A stretch of DNA of 8,705 bases from JAEDES01 sp964470055 (GCA_964470055.1 CAYXZZ010000053.1:1-8705); one strand, 5' to 3'; counted from the stretch's first letter, positions 1 through 6,311 are shown. The notes: generated by a model not told the origin, from the sequence alone. A program made the numbers and translations.

Positions 1-169
1 CCAGCATTAAATGTTTGTTCATAAATAGCACCAGTTCTTAAATTCTTTAACTTAGCCTTTACGATTGCTGCACCTTTACCAGGCTTAACATGCTCAGTAT
101 TTAAAACAACAAAATTGCTCCATCTACTTCAATAGTAATTCCGTTTTTTAAATCATTTGTACTAATCAT
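1..169 (-). CDS. efp: Elongation factor P, N-terminal part, frame broken
   Basis: EF-P binds stalled ribosomes and promotes peptide bond formation at polyproline stretches. Reading leftward from the ATG at 169-167, the protein begins MISTNDLKNGITIEVDGAI, a typical EF-P N-terminus. An AGGAG ribosome binding site lies at 178-182. The frame then runs into TAA at 101-103. From about position 110 the next frame continues as VVLNTEHVKPGKGAAIVKAK and on to the window edge. This includes the KPGKG loop whose lysine is the post-translationally modified residue in many EF-Ps. One extra A in the run at 111-114 (T on the coding strand) would restore GAIFVVLNTEHV, so I read this as one gene with a one-base deletion. 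It is either a sequencing or assembly error or a genuine mutation. The gene is also cut by the window edge. It lies just downstream of rpmG on the same strand. The family call is firm; functionality is uncertain. Confidence 0.85.
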
Positions 170-194
170 ATCTCTCACTCCTAAAACTAAAATT

Positions 195-219
195 AAAAAT
201 AAGTGTTTAGCTTATTTTT
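195..219 (-). terminator. AT-rich stem-loop at rpmG 3' end
   Basis: AAAAATAAG and CTTATTTTT form a perfect 9-bp inverted repeat around a 7-base loop, touching the rpmG stop codon. On the minus strand the right arm runs into a T-rich tail. It contains only one G-C pair, so it would be a weak intrinsic terminator or 3'-end protector between rpmG and efp. Termination is an inference. Confidence 0.35.
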
Positions 220-382
220 ACTTCTTTTCCTTATGTACCGTATGTTTTCTACATCTAGGACAGTATCTATTTAATTCAAGACGTTCTGTTGTATTTTTAA
301 CATTTCTTTGTTCTCTGTAGTTTTCTTCTTTACATTCACTACATACAAGAGTTTTATATTGTCTATTTCCTACTTTAGCCAT
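218..382 (-). CDS. rpmG: 50S ribosomal protein L33
   Basis: This 54-residue protein begins MAKVGNRQYKTLVCSECK and ends in a lysine-rich tail (HKEKK). It is the bacterial L33 of the large ribosomal subunit, at the family's usual length. Two CxxC pairs (C14/C17 and C41/C44, the latter in CPRC) mark the zinc-ribbon (C+) form rather than the zinc-free paralogue. An AAGGAGGGA ribosome binding site at about 390-398 supports the ATG at 382. The gene lies between the PBP2b-like gene upstream and efp downstream, all on the same strand. A promoter at 413-441 suggests it is transcribed independently of the transpeptidase. Confidence 0.96.
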   Translation of the reverse strand: MAKVGNRQYKTLVCSECKEENYREQRNVKNTTERLELNRYCPRCRKHTVHKEKK

Positions 383-412
383 TTTCTAATCCCTCCTTAC
401 ACGCCTATAGGT

Positions 413-441
413 ATTATACCAAACTTTTCTAAAAATGCAAA
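413..441 (-). promoter_or_regulatory. Putative sigma-A promoter of rpmG
   Basis: On the minus strand, TATAAT (413-418) is preceded by TGG, an extended -10, and by a TTTGCA -35-like hexamer (436-441) at a 17-bp spacer. The -10 is perfect and the -35 only partial. A start near 406 would give a leader of about 24 bases containing the rpmG ribosome binding site. Confidence 0.6.
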
Positions 442-491
442 AGTTTTTTATTCAAAATACTAAAAAATATGGCTATTTAGACAAGTTTTTC

Positions 492-2519
492 CTATAAACC
501 ATACATTTCGGCATACTTATTGGTCACTTCCTTAGTAATTCTAAGTGTAACCAAACTCGCAAAATCATAGTTAGAATTAGGATGCGAAGAATTAGGAGAC
601 GTGACCATTATTGATATCTTAGGATCAGTTGCCGGTAGATAACCAACAAATGTACTAGTAATTGTTTCCGTATCAATCACTCCATCATTATTAGTGTCAA
701 TAAAACTTTGAGAAGTTCCCGTTTTCCCAGCAGCATCATATTTTTGTTCAACATAACCTCTTCCATAACCACCAACTGCATGCATCACCGCATAAAACCC
801 CTCTTTCATTCGATTCATATATTCGCTACTTGTATCAATTGTATTTAAAACCTTAGGTTCATACGTATAAATAACTTCTCCTTCTGGACTAACAACTTCT
901 TTTAATAAATGCATCTGATATCTACTACCATCATTAGCAATTGTATTAATATACTGTGATAACTGTAGTGGAGTATATGTTTCATATTGTCCCATAACAT
1001 AATCAAGTAAATTTCCAGCACTCTTATCCTCTGCCGTATACCCTAAACTTTCAACTGGCAAATCAATTCCGGTTGATGCTCCAAGTCCAAAAGATCTATA
1101 CATAGAGCGATATGTATCAAAGGCTTTTTGATTGAAATTAAGCCTCATCCCATATGAATACTCCTGTCCATTAACACGAATCGCTGTTTTAAATTGATAA
1201 ACATTGCTACTTTTAGCAAGTGCTGTAATATCATCTATAACTCCTAAATTAGAAACAGAAGAACATTTTTTAGGAGCACCAGCAATCTTTACACATTCAT
1301 CATACATCGCCTCACCTATTTTAATTGCTCCCTCATTATATCCAACCAAAATAGATGCCCCCTTCACAACAGAGCCTGGAGTAATAGGTGAAACAAGCAT
1401 ACTATTTGCATTATCAACCACTTCTCCATTTACTAATCTTTTAGAAGCAAAAGCCAATATCTCCCCACTATTAGGATCTTGAATAATTACACTTGAATGA
1501 TCATAATACTCCGTATTAGCCTCCTTCTTAGCCCTAAGCATTTGTTCTTCAATAATTTTTTCTACCTCAACCTGTAAGTTTATATCAATCGATAAAACAA
1601 TATCATTTCCCCGCATCCCCTCTTCAATCAACTTCACTTCACTAGAACTTACCACCTCATAAATACTCTTTTTTCCTTTTAAATATTCCTCATATTGTTT
1701 TTCTAAATAACTTAAACCCACTCTATCACTCAATGAATAACCCAAATCTAAATAATAATCTTTCTCTTCTGCCGGCACTCCTTGACTACTACTAGAAACA
1801 CTTCCCAAAATAGACCTCATTGTATCTCCATACGGATATACTCTAACCCAATCAATCTTAGTATCAAATCCAACTAAAGTACTATTATTTTCTGAAATAT
1901 ATGCAAACTCCTCATCACTAACATCACTTTTAATAACCTTTTCAGAATAACTATAACCGTTTCGCATTAAATAAAACAAATAAGTCGCCCTTAAATCATC
2001 TTCACTAAATTCTAAAAGAACCTCCTCACTAATCCTCTTTATTTTTAATTCTTCTATTTCTAAACTACTAAGTTTTCGCATTTTATATAACTCATACTCT
2101 TCATCAGAAATTAATTTTTCACACTCACCACTATTTTTATATAAATAAAATTCTCTTTTCATTCGATCCGTAATTTTACCATACTCCAACTCTAAACGTT
2201 TAGACACTGTATAAGCAAGTTCAATCATATCTTTAATACTAGTCGATCTATCTCTTTTATAAACAATCGTATTAACCGCCTTATTATCTACAATAACATT
2301 ATAATTTCTATCAAGAATTCTTCCTCTAGGAGTCGAATCTCCCTCAACAGTATCATATGAAAGTTCAGCAAGTAACTCACTATACTTATCATTATCTACA
2401 ATCATCACCATAAATATTCTTCCTAACACAACTAAAAAAAGTCCAATAACTAACCAAAATAAAACTACTGTTCTTTTTATTAGCACTTTATTATAATCAA
2501 ATTTCTTTTTCCTCTTCAT
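492..2519 (-). CDS. PBP2b-like class B penicillin-binding protein (D,D-transpeptidase)
   Basis: This 675-residue membrane-anchored transpeptidase cross-links peptidoglycan outside the cell. It has a short basic cytoplasmic N-terminus, one transmembrane helix (about 17-40), the class B dimerisation/pedestal region starting at the RGRILDRN motif (66-72) and extending to about 300 with a charged helical insert around 110-215, then the penicillin-binding domain (about 340-665). All three active-site motifs are present: S383-V-V-K386 (nucleophile S383), S437-S-N439 and K599-T-G-T602. The SVVK/SSN/KTG combination resembles pneumococcal PBP2b, which works in lateral wall elongation, so an elongasome role is inferred. 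An odd feature is a D-x-N-x-D-G-x-I-D stretch at 608-616, just after KTGT, resembling a calcium-binding loop. The start is secured by AAGGAGGTG at 2524-2532. The upstream 64 bases separate it from the divergent DUF2624 gene, and I find no clear promoter there. No clear terminator follows. Confidence 0.93.
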   Translation of the reverse strand: MKRKKKFDYNKVLIKRTVVLFWLVIGLFLVVLGRIFMVMIVDNDKYSELLAELSYDTVEGDSTPRGRILDRNYNVIVDNKAVNTIVYKRDRSTSIKDMIELAYTVSKRLELEYGKITDRMKREFYLYKNSGECEKLISDEEYELYKMRKLSSLEIEELKIKRISEEVLLEFSEDDLRATYLFYLMRNGYSYSEKVIKSDVSDEEFAYISENNSTLVGFDTKIDWVRVYPYGDTMRSILGSVSSSSQGVPAEEKDYYLDLGYSLSDRVGLSYLEKQYEEYLKGKKSIYEVVSSSEVKLIEEGMRGNDIVLSIDINLQVEVEKIIEEQMLRAKKEANTEYYDHSSVIIQDPNSGEILAFASKRLVNGEVVDNANSMLVSPITPGSVVKGASILVGYNEGAIKIGEAMYDECVKIAGAPKKCSSVSNLGVIDDITALAKSSNVYQFKTAIRVNGQEYSYGMRLNFNQKAFDTYRSMYRSFGLGASTGIDLPVESLGYTAEDKSAGNLLDYVMGQYETYTPLQLSQYINTIANDGSRYQMHLLKEVVSPEGEVIYTYEPKVLNTIDTSSEYMNRMKEGFYAVMHAVGGYGRGYVEQKYDAAGKTGTSQSFIDTNNDGVIDTETITSTFVGYLPATDPKISIMVTSPNSSHPNSNYDFASLVTLRITKEVTNKYAEMYGL

Positions 2520-2580
2520 AAAGCACCTCCTTTTATTATTGTGGAACTTTTTTTAAAAATTAAATCATATATTTTTATTA

Positions 2581-2586
2581 GAGGTG
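2581..2586 (+). promoter_or_regulatory. Ribosome binding site that questions the DUF2624 start
   Basis: GAGGTG at 2581-2586 is a good anti-16S match, of the same type as GAGGTGA before the genes at 4358 and 8303. The only conventional in-frame start, GTG at 2584, is part of this motif and has no ribosome binding site of its own. From GAGGTG a 6-base spacer leads to ATA at 2593, in frame, suggesting an ATA start or an ATG misread as ATA. Confidence 0.55.
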
Positions 2587-2844
2587 ATTTTTATATACAA
2601 AGAATTAATAAAAAAATATCTTTCTTTTTTAACAGTCGATCATATCAAAAACTATGCATTAACTCAAAATGAAGCACTAACTGATCAGGAAGCAACTATT
2701 ATTTATAACTACATTTTAAAATATCAAAACGAACTTCTAAACAAAAACACTACTTCATTTACCATTCTCCGTCAAAATATTAGAAAAGACCTCTTCGATA
2801 AAATTGTTCTTTTATACAACGAATATAGCCAAAAATACCTCTAA
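2584..2844 (+). CDS. DUF2624 (YqfT-like) small protein
   Basis: This is a short soluble helical protein of 83-86 residues, depending on the start. The pattern of a KELIKKYLSFLT helix, then an LT-(D/N)-x-(E/Q)-A-xx-I segment, then LLN and a C-terminal helix resembles DUF2624, represented by Bacillus subtilis YqfT, whose function is unknown. Context supports the call: in B. subtilis yqfT lies next to yqfS (nfo), and nfo lies about 630 bases downstream here. The boundary uses GTG at 2584, the only standard start codon, but that GTG lies inside the apparent ribosome binding site, so initiation at ATA 2593 is likelier. There is no transmembrane segment, signal peptide or cysteine. I see no convincing promoter in the short divergent gap shared with the transpeptidase gene. 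Family assignment is from memory of the pattern and is moderate. Confidence 0.65.
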   Translation: MIFIYKELIKKYLSFLTVDHIKNYALTQNEALTDQEATIIYNYILKYQNELLNKNTTSFTILRQNIRKDLFDKIVLLYNEYSQKYL

Positions 2845-2847
2845 AAA

Positions 2848-2876
2848 TTGACTTTTTAAACCAAATCTGCTATAAT
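2848..2876 (+). promoter_or_regulatory. Strong sigma-A promoter of the 179-residue orphan gene
   Basis: TTGACT (2848-2853), a 17-bp spacer and TATAAT (2871-2876) give 11 of 12 consensus bases, the best promoter in the window. It starts four bases after the DUF2624 stop codon, so the downstream gene is transcribed on its own and probably strongly. A start near 2883 is predicted. Confidence 0.85.
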
Positions 2877-2879
2877 AAG

Positions 2880-2898
2880 CCTCACTAATGAGGGGGGG
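2880..2898 (+). promoter_or_regulatory. Leader hairpin overlapping a G7 ribosome binding site
   Basis: CCTCA (2880-2884) and TGAGG (2889-2893) can pair around a CTAA loop. The right arm runs into seven consecutive Gs (2892-2898), which form the purine-rich ribosome binding region of the ATG at 2907. If the transcript starts near 2880-2883, the hairpin would sit at its extreme 5' end and cover part of that region. Folding is inferred. A start at 2883 would remove half the stem. Confidence 0.4.
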
Positions 2899-2906
2899 AA
2901 TTTAGT

Positions 2907-3446
2907 ATGGAAACAATTCATATTGAAAGAAAAGAAGAAAATACATTACCTACAATAATAAATAGCGATACAGAATTAGACAAAGTAATAGGTCTAACTT
3001 ACATAATTGATGGCAAAAAATATGTTTTTTCAAATGAACTAGGTCATAAAGTTATGTCACTAAACAATTCTGACAAACGTCCTATGACTAAAACTGAGTT
3101 TAAAGAAATTCGTGCCAAAATGGCTTCTAGTATTATAAAATCAGATACCATACCAGAAGCATTAGTTGCAGAGTTAGAAAATTTAGATTTTGGTCTCGGT
3201 CACGCCAATGGTACATTTGAAGTTGTAACAGCCTGCCTATCAAAAACAAAAGTTGGCGCCTTAGTTATTAATCTAGGTCATGCTAGATACATCTATAATC
3301 AAGATGCCAATACAGTCTTCCATATTGATCACAGTAAAAGAATAATCGGCAACTTCATGCAAGAAGGTCCAGAAAAAGCTAAAATAATTGACAAAATAAC
3401 TTCATCAAAAACAATGGCTAAAAAACTAGCCACAATGCATAGTTAA
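2907..3446 (+). CDS. Hypothetical protein, unrecognised, 179 residues
   Basis: I do not recognise this family. It looks cytosolic: no signal peptide, no transmembrane stretch, one cysteine (C110), a lysine-rich composition and a basic C-terminal segment (about 157-175). A beta-rich segment TYIIDGKKYVFSNE (31-44) is followed by a charged helical stretch (about 60-92) and a second beta-rich region (about 102-131). The tripeptide LGH recurs three times (45-47, 97-99, 123-125), the last two in similar settings (GLGHANG, NLGHARY); histidine could be functional, but this is only a pattern. The gene has its own near-consensus promoter and a strong terminator, so it is monocistronic. It lies between DUF2624 and nfo, which are adjacent in Bacillus, suggesting insertion into a conserved neighbourhood. 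ATG at 2907 fits the G-rich ribosome binding site 8 bases upstream. The coding call is firm; function is unknown. Confidence 0.8.
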   Translation: METIHIERKEENTLPTIINSDTELDKVIGLTYIIDGKKYVFSNELGHKVMSLNNSDKRPMTKTEFKEIRAKMASSIIKSDTIPEALVAELENLDFGLGHANGTFEVVTACLSKTKVGALVINLGHARYIYNQDANTVFHIDHSKRIIGNFMQEGPEKAKIIDKITSSKTMAKKLATMHS

Positions 3447-3475
3447 AAAGAACCTATTTGTTAATAGGTTCTTTT
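3446..3475. terminator. Bidirectional intrinsic terminator
   Basis: AAAAGAACCTATT and AATAGGTTCTTTT pair perfectly (13 bp) around a TGTT loop, with T-rich tails in both directions. It begins at the stop codon of the plus-strand orphan gene and ends one base before the stop of the convergent nfo gene, so it can end both transcripts. Confidence 0.9.
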
Positions 3476-3476
3476 C

Positions 3477-4358
3477 TTATTCTTGATTTCTAATTTTCTC
3501 AACTAGTTCCGCATCAAATTCATTTTTTCTAATCATTTCAATTTCATATTTATATGGTGCATAATCTTTATCAACGTAAGGTGTCTCTAAAATTTTTGGA
3601 ATATCTTCTAATCTATCATTATAAATAACTTTACTAAGCATTTCATATCCAATATGCCCAAACCCTAAATTCTCATGTCTATCTTTATGAGCCCCTCTAG
3701 CATTTTTACTATCATTTACATGAACACAACCAATTTTATCAATTCCAATAATCTCATCAACCATATCTAAAAATTGATCAAAATTACTCAAATCATACCC
3801 CGCATCACTTAAATGACAAGTATCTAAGCATACTCCAATATGTTCTTTATCATTAACTAAATCAATAATTTGCTTTAATTCTTCTAATTTAGAACCAACT
3901 TCTGTTCCCTTCCCCGCCATTGTTTCCAGTAATATAACAACAGAATCATTACTAATCATATTTATTGCATTCGCAATATTAGAAATTGCTCGTTCCATTC
4001 CAAGCCCAACATGACTCCCAGGATGAAGCACCATTTTAGTAATTCCGAGTAACTTGCATCTTTCTATTTCTTCTTGTAAAAAATTAACTGAAAACTGATA
4101 TTTGTCAGGATCACTATCATTACCTAAATTTATAATATATGGTGCATGAACAACTACCTTAGAGTAATCTATTCCCTTATCTTTCATCAATTGCATTGCT
4201 TCTAAAGTAAGTCCATCTTCAATTGGATATCTTTTTGTATTTTGTGGAGCACCTGTATAAAACATAAAAGTATTAGCCCCATAACTTAAGGCCTCTTTTA
4301 AACTTCCTAATAATTGATCATCTTTTCTAAAGCCAACATGACTTCCTATTAATAACAT
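3477..4358 (-). CDS. nfo: Endonuclease IV (AP endonuclease)
   Basis: This 293-residue TIM-barrel enzyme cleaves DNA 5' to abasic sites in base excision repair, using three zinc ions. Family motifs occur in order: HAPYIINLGN (71-80), LHPGSH with H112, ETMAGKGTEVG with E145, GVCLDTCH with D179 and H182, HVNDSKN with H213, KDRHENLGFGHIG with D226 and H228, and LETP with E258. These match the nine zinc ligands of Escherichia coli Nfo (285 residues), so the protein looks complete and active. GAGGTGA upstream supports the ATG at 4358. The gene is convergent with the orphan gene and shares its terminator. Its promoter candidate (4380-4388) abuts the terminator of the pilin gene upstream, so it is probably transcribed separately. 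Confidence 0.97.
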   Translation of the reverse strand: MLLIGSHVGFRKDDQLLGSLKEALSYGANTFMFYTGAPQNTKRYPIEDGLTLEAMQLMKDKGIDYSKVVVHAPYIINLGNDSDPDKYQFSVNFLQEEIERCKLLGITKMVLHPGSHVGLGMERAISNIANAINMISNDSVVILLETMAGKGTEVGSKLEELKQIIDLVNDKEHIGVCLDTCHLSDAGYDLSNFDQFLDMVDEIIGIDKIGCVHVNDSKNARGAHKDRHENLGFGHIGYEMLSKVIYNDRLEDIPKILETPYVDKDYAPYKYEIEMIRKNEFDAELVEKIRNQE

Positions 4359-4379
4359 ACATTCTTCACCTCAACATCA

Positions 4380-4388
4380 AGTATAACA
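4380..4388 (-). promoter_or_regulatory. Putative extended -10 promoter of nfo
   Basis: TGTTATACT on the minus strand is an extended -10 element (TGn plus TATACT), 22 bases before the nfo ATG. No good -35 lies 17 bp upstream. Its TG overlaps the end of the pilin terminator T-tract. Confidence 0.5.
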
Positions 4389-4418
4389 AAAAAAAGACAC
4401 ATAATCGAGCCTTTTTTT
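4388..4418 (-). terminator. Terminator of the third prepilin gene
   Basis: On the minus strand, A7-GGC and GTC-T8 can pair as a 10-bp stem (with one G-U pair) around a 10-base loop, ending in eight Ts. It lies just after the prepilin stop codon and before nfo. The G-U pair makes it better on the minus than on the plus strand. Confidence 0.65.
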
Positions 4419-4422
4419 AATA

Positions 4423-5004
4423 CTAACTTTCTATACAAACATTATTAGCAGTTGAAGTTTTTAAAGTTGGATATTTAGCACCAGTCATAGTAATATCACC
4501 ACGAACTAATTCTTTTTCTTCTATAGCACTAGCATCAGTAGCCGCTTTACCAGTACTATCAATATTTACACCATGAATGTTATCAGACATAACAGGATGA
4601 TAAGTAATCTTACGAGTTTCAGTACTTCCACTACCAGTAGTAGTAACTTTTACAACGATGTATCCCTTAATATCACGACTACCCCAAGAAGATTTACCAC
4701 CTTGTTCAAGTAATTGAGGCGCATTATCAGAAGTAACTGAACTAACATTTACATAATAAGTTCCGTTAGCAACTGCTGAAGAAACGAAATTACCATCAGT
4801 TGTATGACATGTTAAGTTATCAGCAGCCCACATTGTACTTGCTCCATCAACATACTTCTTTACTGTATCTAAGAATGTATCCTTTCTTGAATTTTCAATT
4901 GTTCTACTTACAGCCGGAATAGCAACTAACATCAAAATACCCATGATTGTGATAACTGCTAGCAACTCGATCAAAGTAAAACCTTTTGCATTTAACTTTT
5001 TCAT
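4423..5004 (-). CDS. Type IV prepilin-like protein (third of three)
   Basis: This 193-residue protein has a class III signal peptide: basic MKKLNAKG, a predicted cut between G8 and F9 by a prepilin peptidase, then FTLIELLAVITIMGILMLVA with the conserved glutamate at mature position 5 (E13). The hydrophobic helix (about 9-32) would anchor the subunit and pack the pilus core. The C-terminal globular domain has a WGSRDIKGYIVVKV strand region (107-120) of a kind seen in Gram-positive pilins. It contains two cysteines, C66 and C190, the second near the C-terminus, which could form a disulfide. It is closer to a standard small pilin than its two neighbours and has its own promoter (5041-5069) and terminator (4388-4418), so it may be the most expressed subunit; that is inference. 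The ribosome binding site (GAGAGTGA) is weaker than elsewhere in the window. A pseudopilin of a secretion or competence-type system is an alternative. Confidence 0.9.
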   Translation of the reverse strand: MKKLNAKGFTLIELLAVITIMGILMLVAIPAVSRTIENSRKDTFLDTVKKYVDGASTMWAADNLTCHTTDGNFVSSAVANGTYYVNVSSVTSDNAPQLLEQGGKSSWGSRDIKGYIVVKVTTTGSGSTETRKITYHPVMSDNIHGVNIDSTGKAATDASAIEEKELVRGDITMTGAKYPTLKTSTANNVCIES

Positions 5005-5040
5005 TAAATTTCACTCTCTTTCTATTTTTATTACACTTTA

Positions 5041-5069
5041 AATATAACACACACAAGTTCCATTTTCAA
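5041..5069 (-). promoter_or_regulatory. Promoter of the third prepilin gene
   Basis: On the minus strand TTGAAA (5064-5069), a 17-bp spacer and TATATT (5041-5046) preceded by TGT make a good sigma-A promoter with an extended -10. It lies in the 94-base gap after the second prepilin gene and gives a leader of about 30 bases. Confidence 0.75.
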
Positions 5070-5098
5070 TACTATTTTTTTGCAATTTACAAAAATCA

Positions 5099-5686
5099 TT
5101 ATTCTGCATAGTAAATATCTAATACTGTCGTACAACCTGTAATACTCTTAATCTTACTTGCCAACCCTGATTTATTATTTCTATAACTCTTTAAATTAAT
5201 AAATAAAGAATTAACTCCTCCGTCATCAGCACTTTTTTCTATCAACTTACTAGAATAGTCCTCTTTTTCTAACTCCGCATAATCAATTAATGAAAAACCT
5301 CTATAATACGTAGTATCTTCTTCAAACTTTTCAATTAACTGGACATAATACTTATACTGATTATTTCTTTTAACCATCACAACAATCGAATGATCCATCA
5401 AATAAACTCCTCCATATGGTGGATTATCAAACTCATTGCCATGTAAATACTTCAAATTAACTACGACACATTCCCCATTATTACTAGGTTTTGTCATCGT
5501 ATCATCACCCCTGAACTTATACTCCGCCGTATTTTTAAACTTCTTTGCATCCTCTGCATAAGTTGTAATCTTATTCTGTGTTGAAATTCCTATAATATTA
5601 GGTATCGTCACTGCCATAACAATCCCCAGTAGCACCATTACCGCTAACAACTCCACCAATGTAAAACCCTTACTATTAATCTTCAT
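5099..5686 (-). CDS. Type IV prepilin-like protein (second of three)
   Basis: From the ATG at 5686 this is a 195-residue prepilin: MKINSKG, predicted cleavage G7|F8, then FTLVELLAVMVLLGIVMAV with E12 at mature position 5. The open frame extends 13 codons further upstream, but that would bury the cleavage site and overlap the preceding gene. GAGGAG at 5697-5702, placed in the last two glutamate codons of the upstream gene, supports 5686. Only seven bases separate the upstream stop from this ATG, so translation is probably coupled. The globular domain aligns by eye with the first prepilin: EYK (55-57), GEC (71-73), NLKYL (77-81), NEFDNPP (84-90), YYVQLIEK (113-120), YRGFSL (128-133). C73 and C185 could form a disulfide. 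It is probably a minor pilin or paralogue produced by duplication. No clear terminator follows. Confidence 0.9.
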   Translation of the reverse strand: MKINSKGFTLVELLAVMVLLGIVMAVTIPNIIGISTQNKITTYAEDAKKFKNTAEYKFRGDDTMTKPSNNGECVVVNLKYLHGNEFDNPPYGGVYLMDHSIVVMVKRNNQYKYYVQLIEKFEEDTTYYRGFSLIDYAELEKEDYSSKLIEKSADDGGVNSLFINLKSYRNNKSGLASKIKSITGCTTVLDIYYAE

Positions 5687-5693
5687 ACAACCA

Positions 5694-6311
5694 CTACTCC
5701 TCATCTGTGGTATCATCCGGAGCATAAATAATCAATTTATTACAACTAATACCATAACTATTAAGTCTTGAAATAATTGGGCTAGTATTCGAAATATAAT
5801 TTGTCAAAACAAAATCATTTCTACTACTAGATCCAACATTACTTATGCATTTATCATAAGCCTTTTCCATATATAGATAAACACCCGTACCATCATCATC
5901 AACTGCTCTTAAATCAATTCCTCGATAATTTCCACCCTTCATTTTTTCAAGCAATCTCACGTAATAAACATATTCCACATCCGCCGTTGCGGAAACCCTC
6001 TTTGCCACTACAAAAGAGCCAAGTCTATCATATTCTCCATCATTAGGTGCATCATTAAAAGTATTATTATCAAGATAAGCCAAATTCATCGCAATACAAG
6101 AGCCAACTGCTGGAACCGGAACCATATTATCACTATTCATCTTATACTCCATATTAGAAGAAAGTCTAACCGCATCATCAACATACGTTTTATGTCTTTG
6201 ATCTTGCATAACATTCATTACCGCCGGTATAGCAATCCCCATCAATATTCCAAGTACAACAACTGCCGCCAACAATTCCATCATTGAAAATCCTGCATTA
6301 TTACGTCTCAC
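5694..6311 (-). CDS. Type IV prepilin-like protein (first of three)
   Basis: From a GTG start at 6311 this is a 205-residue prepilin: MRRNNAG, predicted cleavage G7|F8, then FSMMELLAAVVVLGILMGIA with E12 at mature position 5. A longer reading from GTG at 6320 exists, but that codon lies inside the ribosome binding site AGGAAGGTG (6318-6326), which sits six bases before 6311. The globular domain matches the second prepilin (EYKM, GSC, NLAYLDNNTFNDAP, YYVRLLEK, YRGIDL). Cysteines are C72, C155 and C190; C72 and C190 correspond to the pair in its neighbour. The C-terminus is acidic (DDTTDEE), and its final codons contain the ribosome binding site of the next gene. A promoter lies just upstream (6339-6347), making this the head of a two-gene pilin unit. 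The role, major or minor pilin or pseudopilin, cannot be told from sequence alone. Confidence 0.88.
   Translation of the reverse strand: MRRNNAGFSMMELLAAVVVLGILMGIAIPAVMNVMQDQRHKTYVDDAVRLSSNMEYKMNSDNMVPVPAVGSCIAMNLAYLDNNTFNDAPNDGEYDRLGSFVVAKRVSATADVEYVYYVRLLEKMKGGNYRGIDLRAVDDDGTGVYLYMEKAYDKCISNVGSSSRNDFVLTNYISNTSPIISRLNSYGISCNKLIIYAPDDTTDEE

Noticed and set aside
421..446. Inverted repeat AAACTTTT / AAAAGTTT as the terminator of the PBP2b-like gene
   Set aside because: It has a single G-C pair and no T-tract after it on the minus strand, and it overlaps the rpmG promoter, so it is probably chance in AT-rich DNA.
1204..1482. Plus-strand open frame of 92 residues
   Set aside because: It lies wholly antisense to the transpeptidase domain, has no good ribosome binding site and no recognisable motifs; it is a shadow of the real gene.
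2533..2583. TATATT at 2568-2573 as promoter of the DUF2624 gene
   Set aside because: There is no -35 at proper spacing, and the resulting transcript would begin almost at the ribosome binding site.
5075..5095. TTTTTG / CAAAAA stem after the second prepilin as a terminator
   Set aside because: On the minus strand it is followed by As rather than Ts and has only one G-C pair; termination is not supported.
5687..5725. Longer N-terminus for the second prepilin
   Set aside because: The 13 extra codons would push the cleavage site inward, overlap the upstream gene and ignore the GAGGAG site that serves the ATG at 5686.
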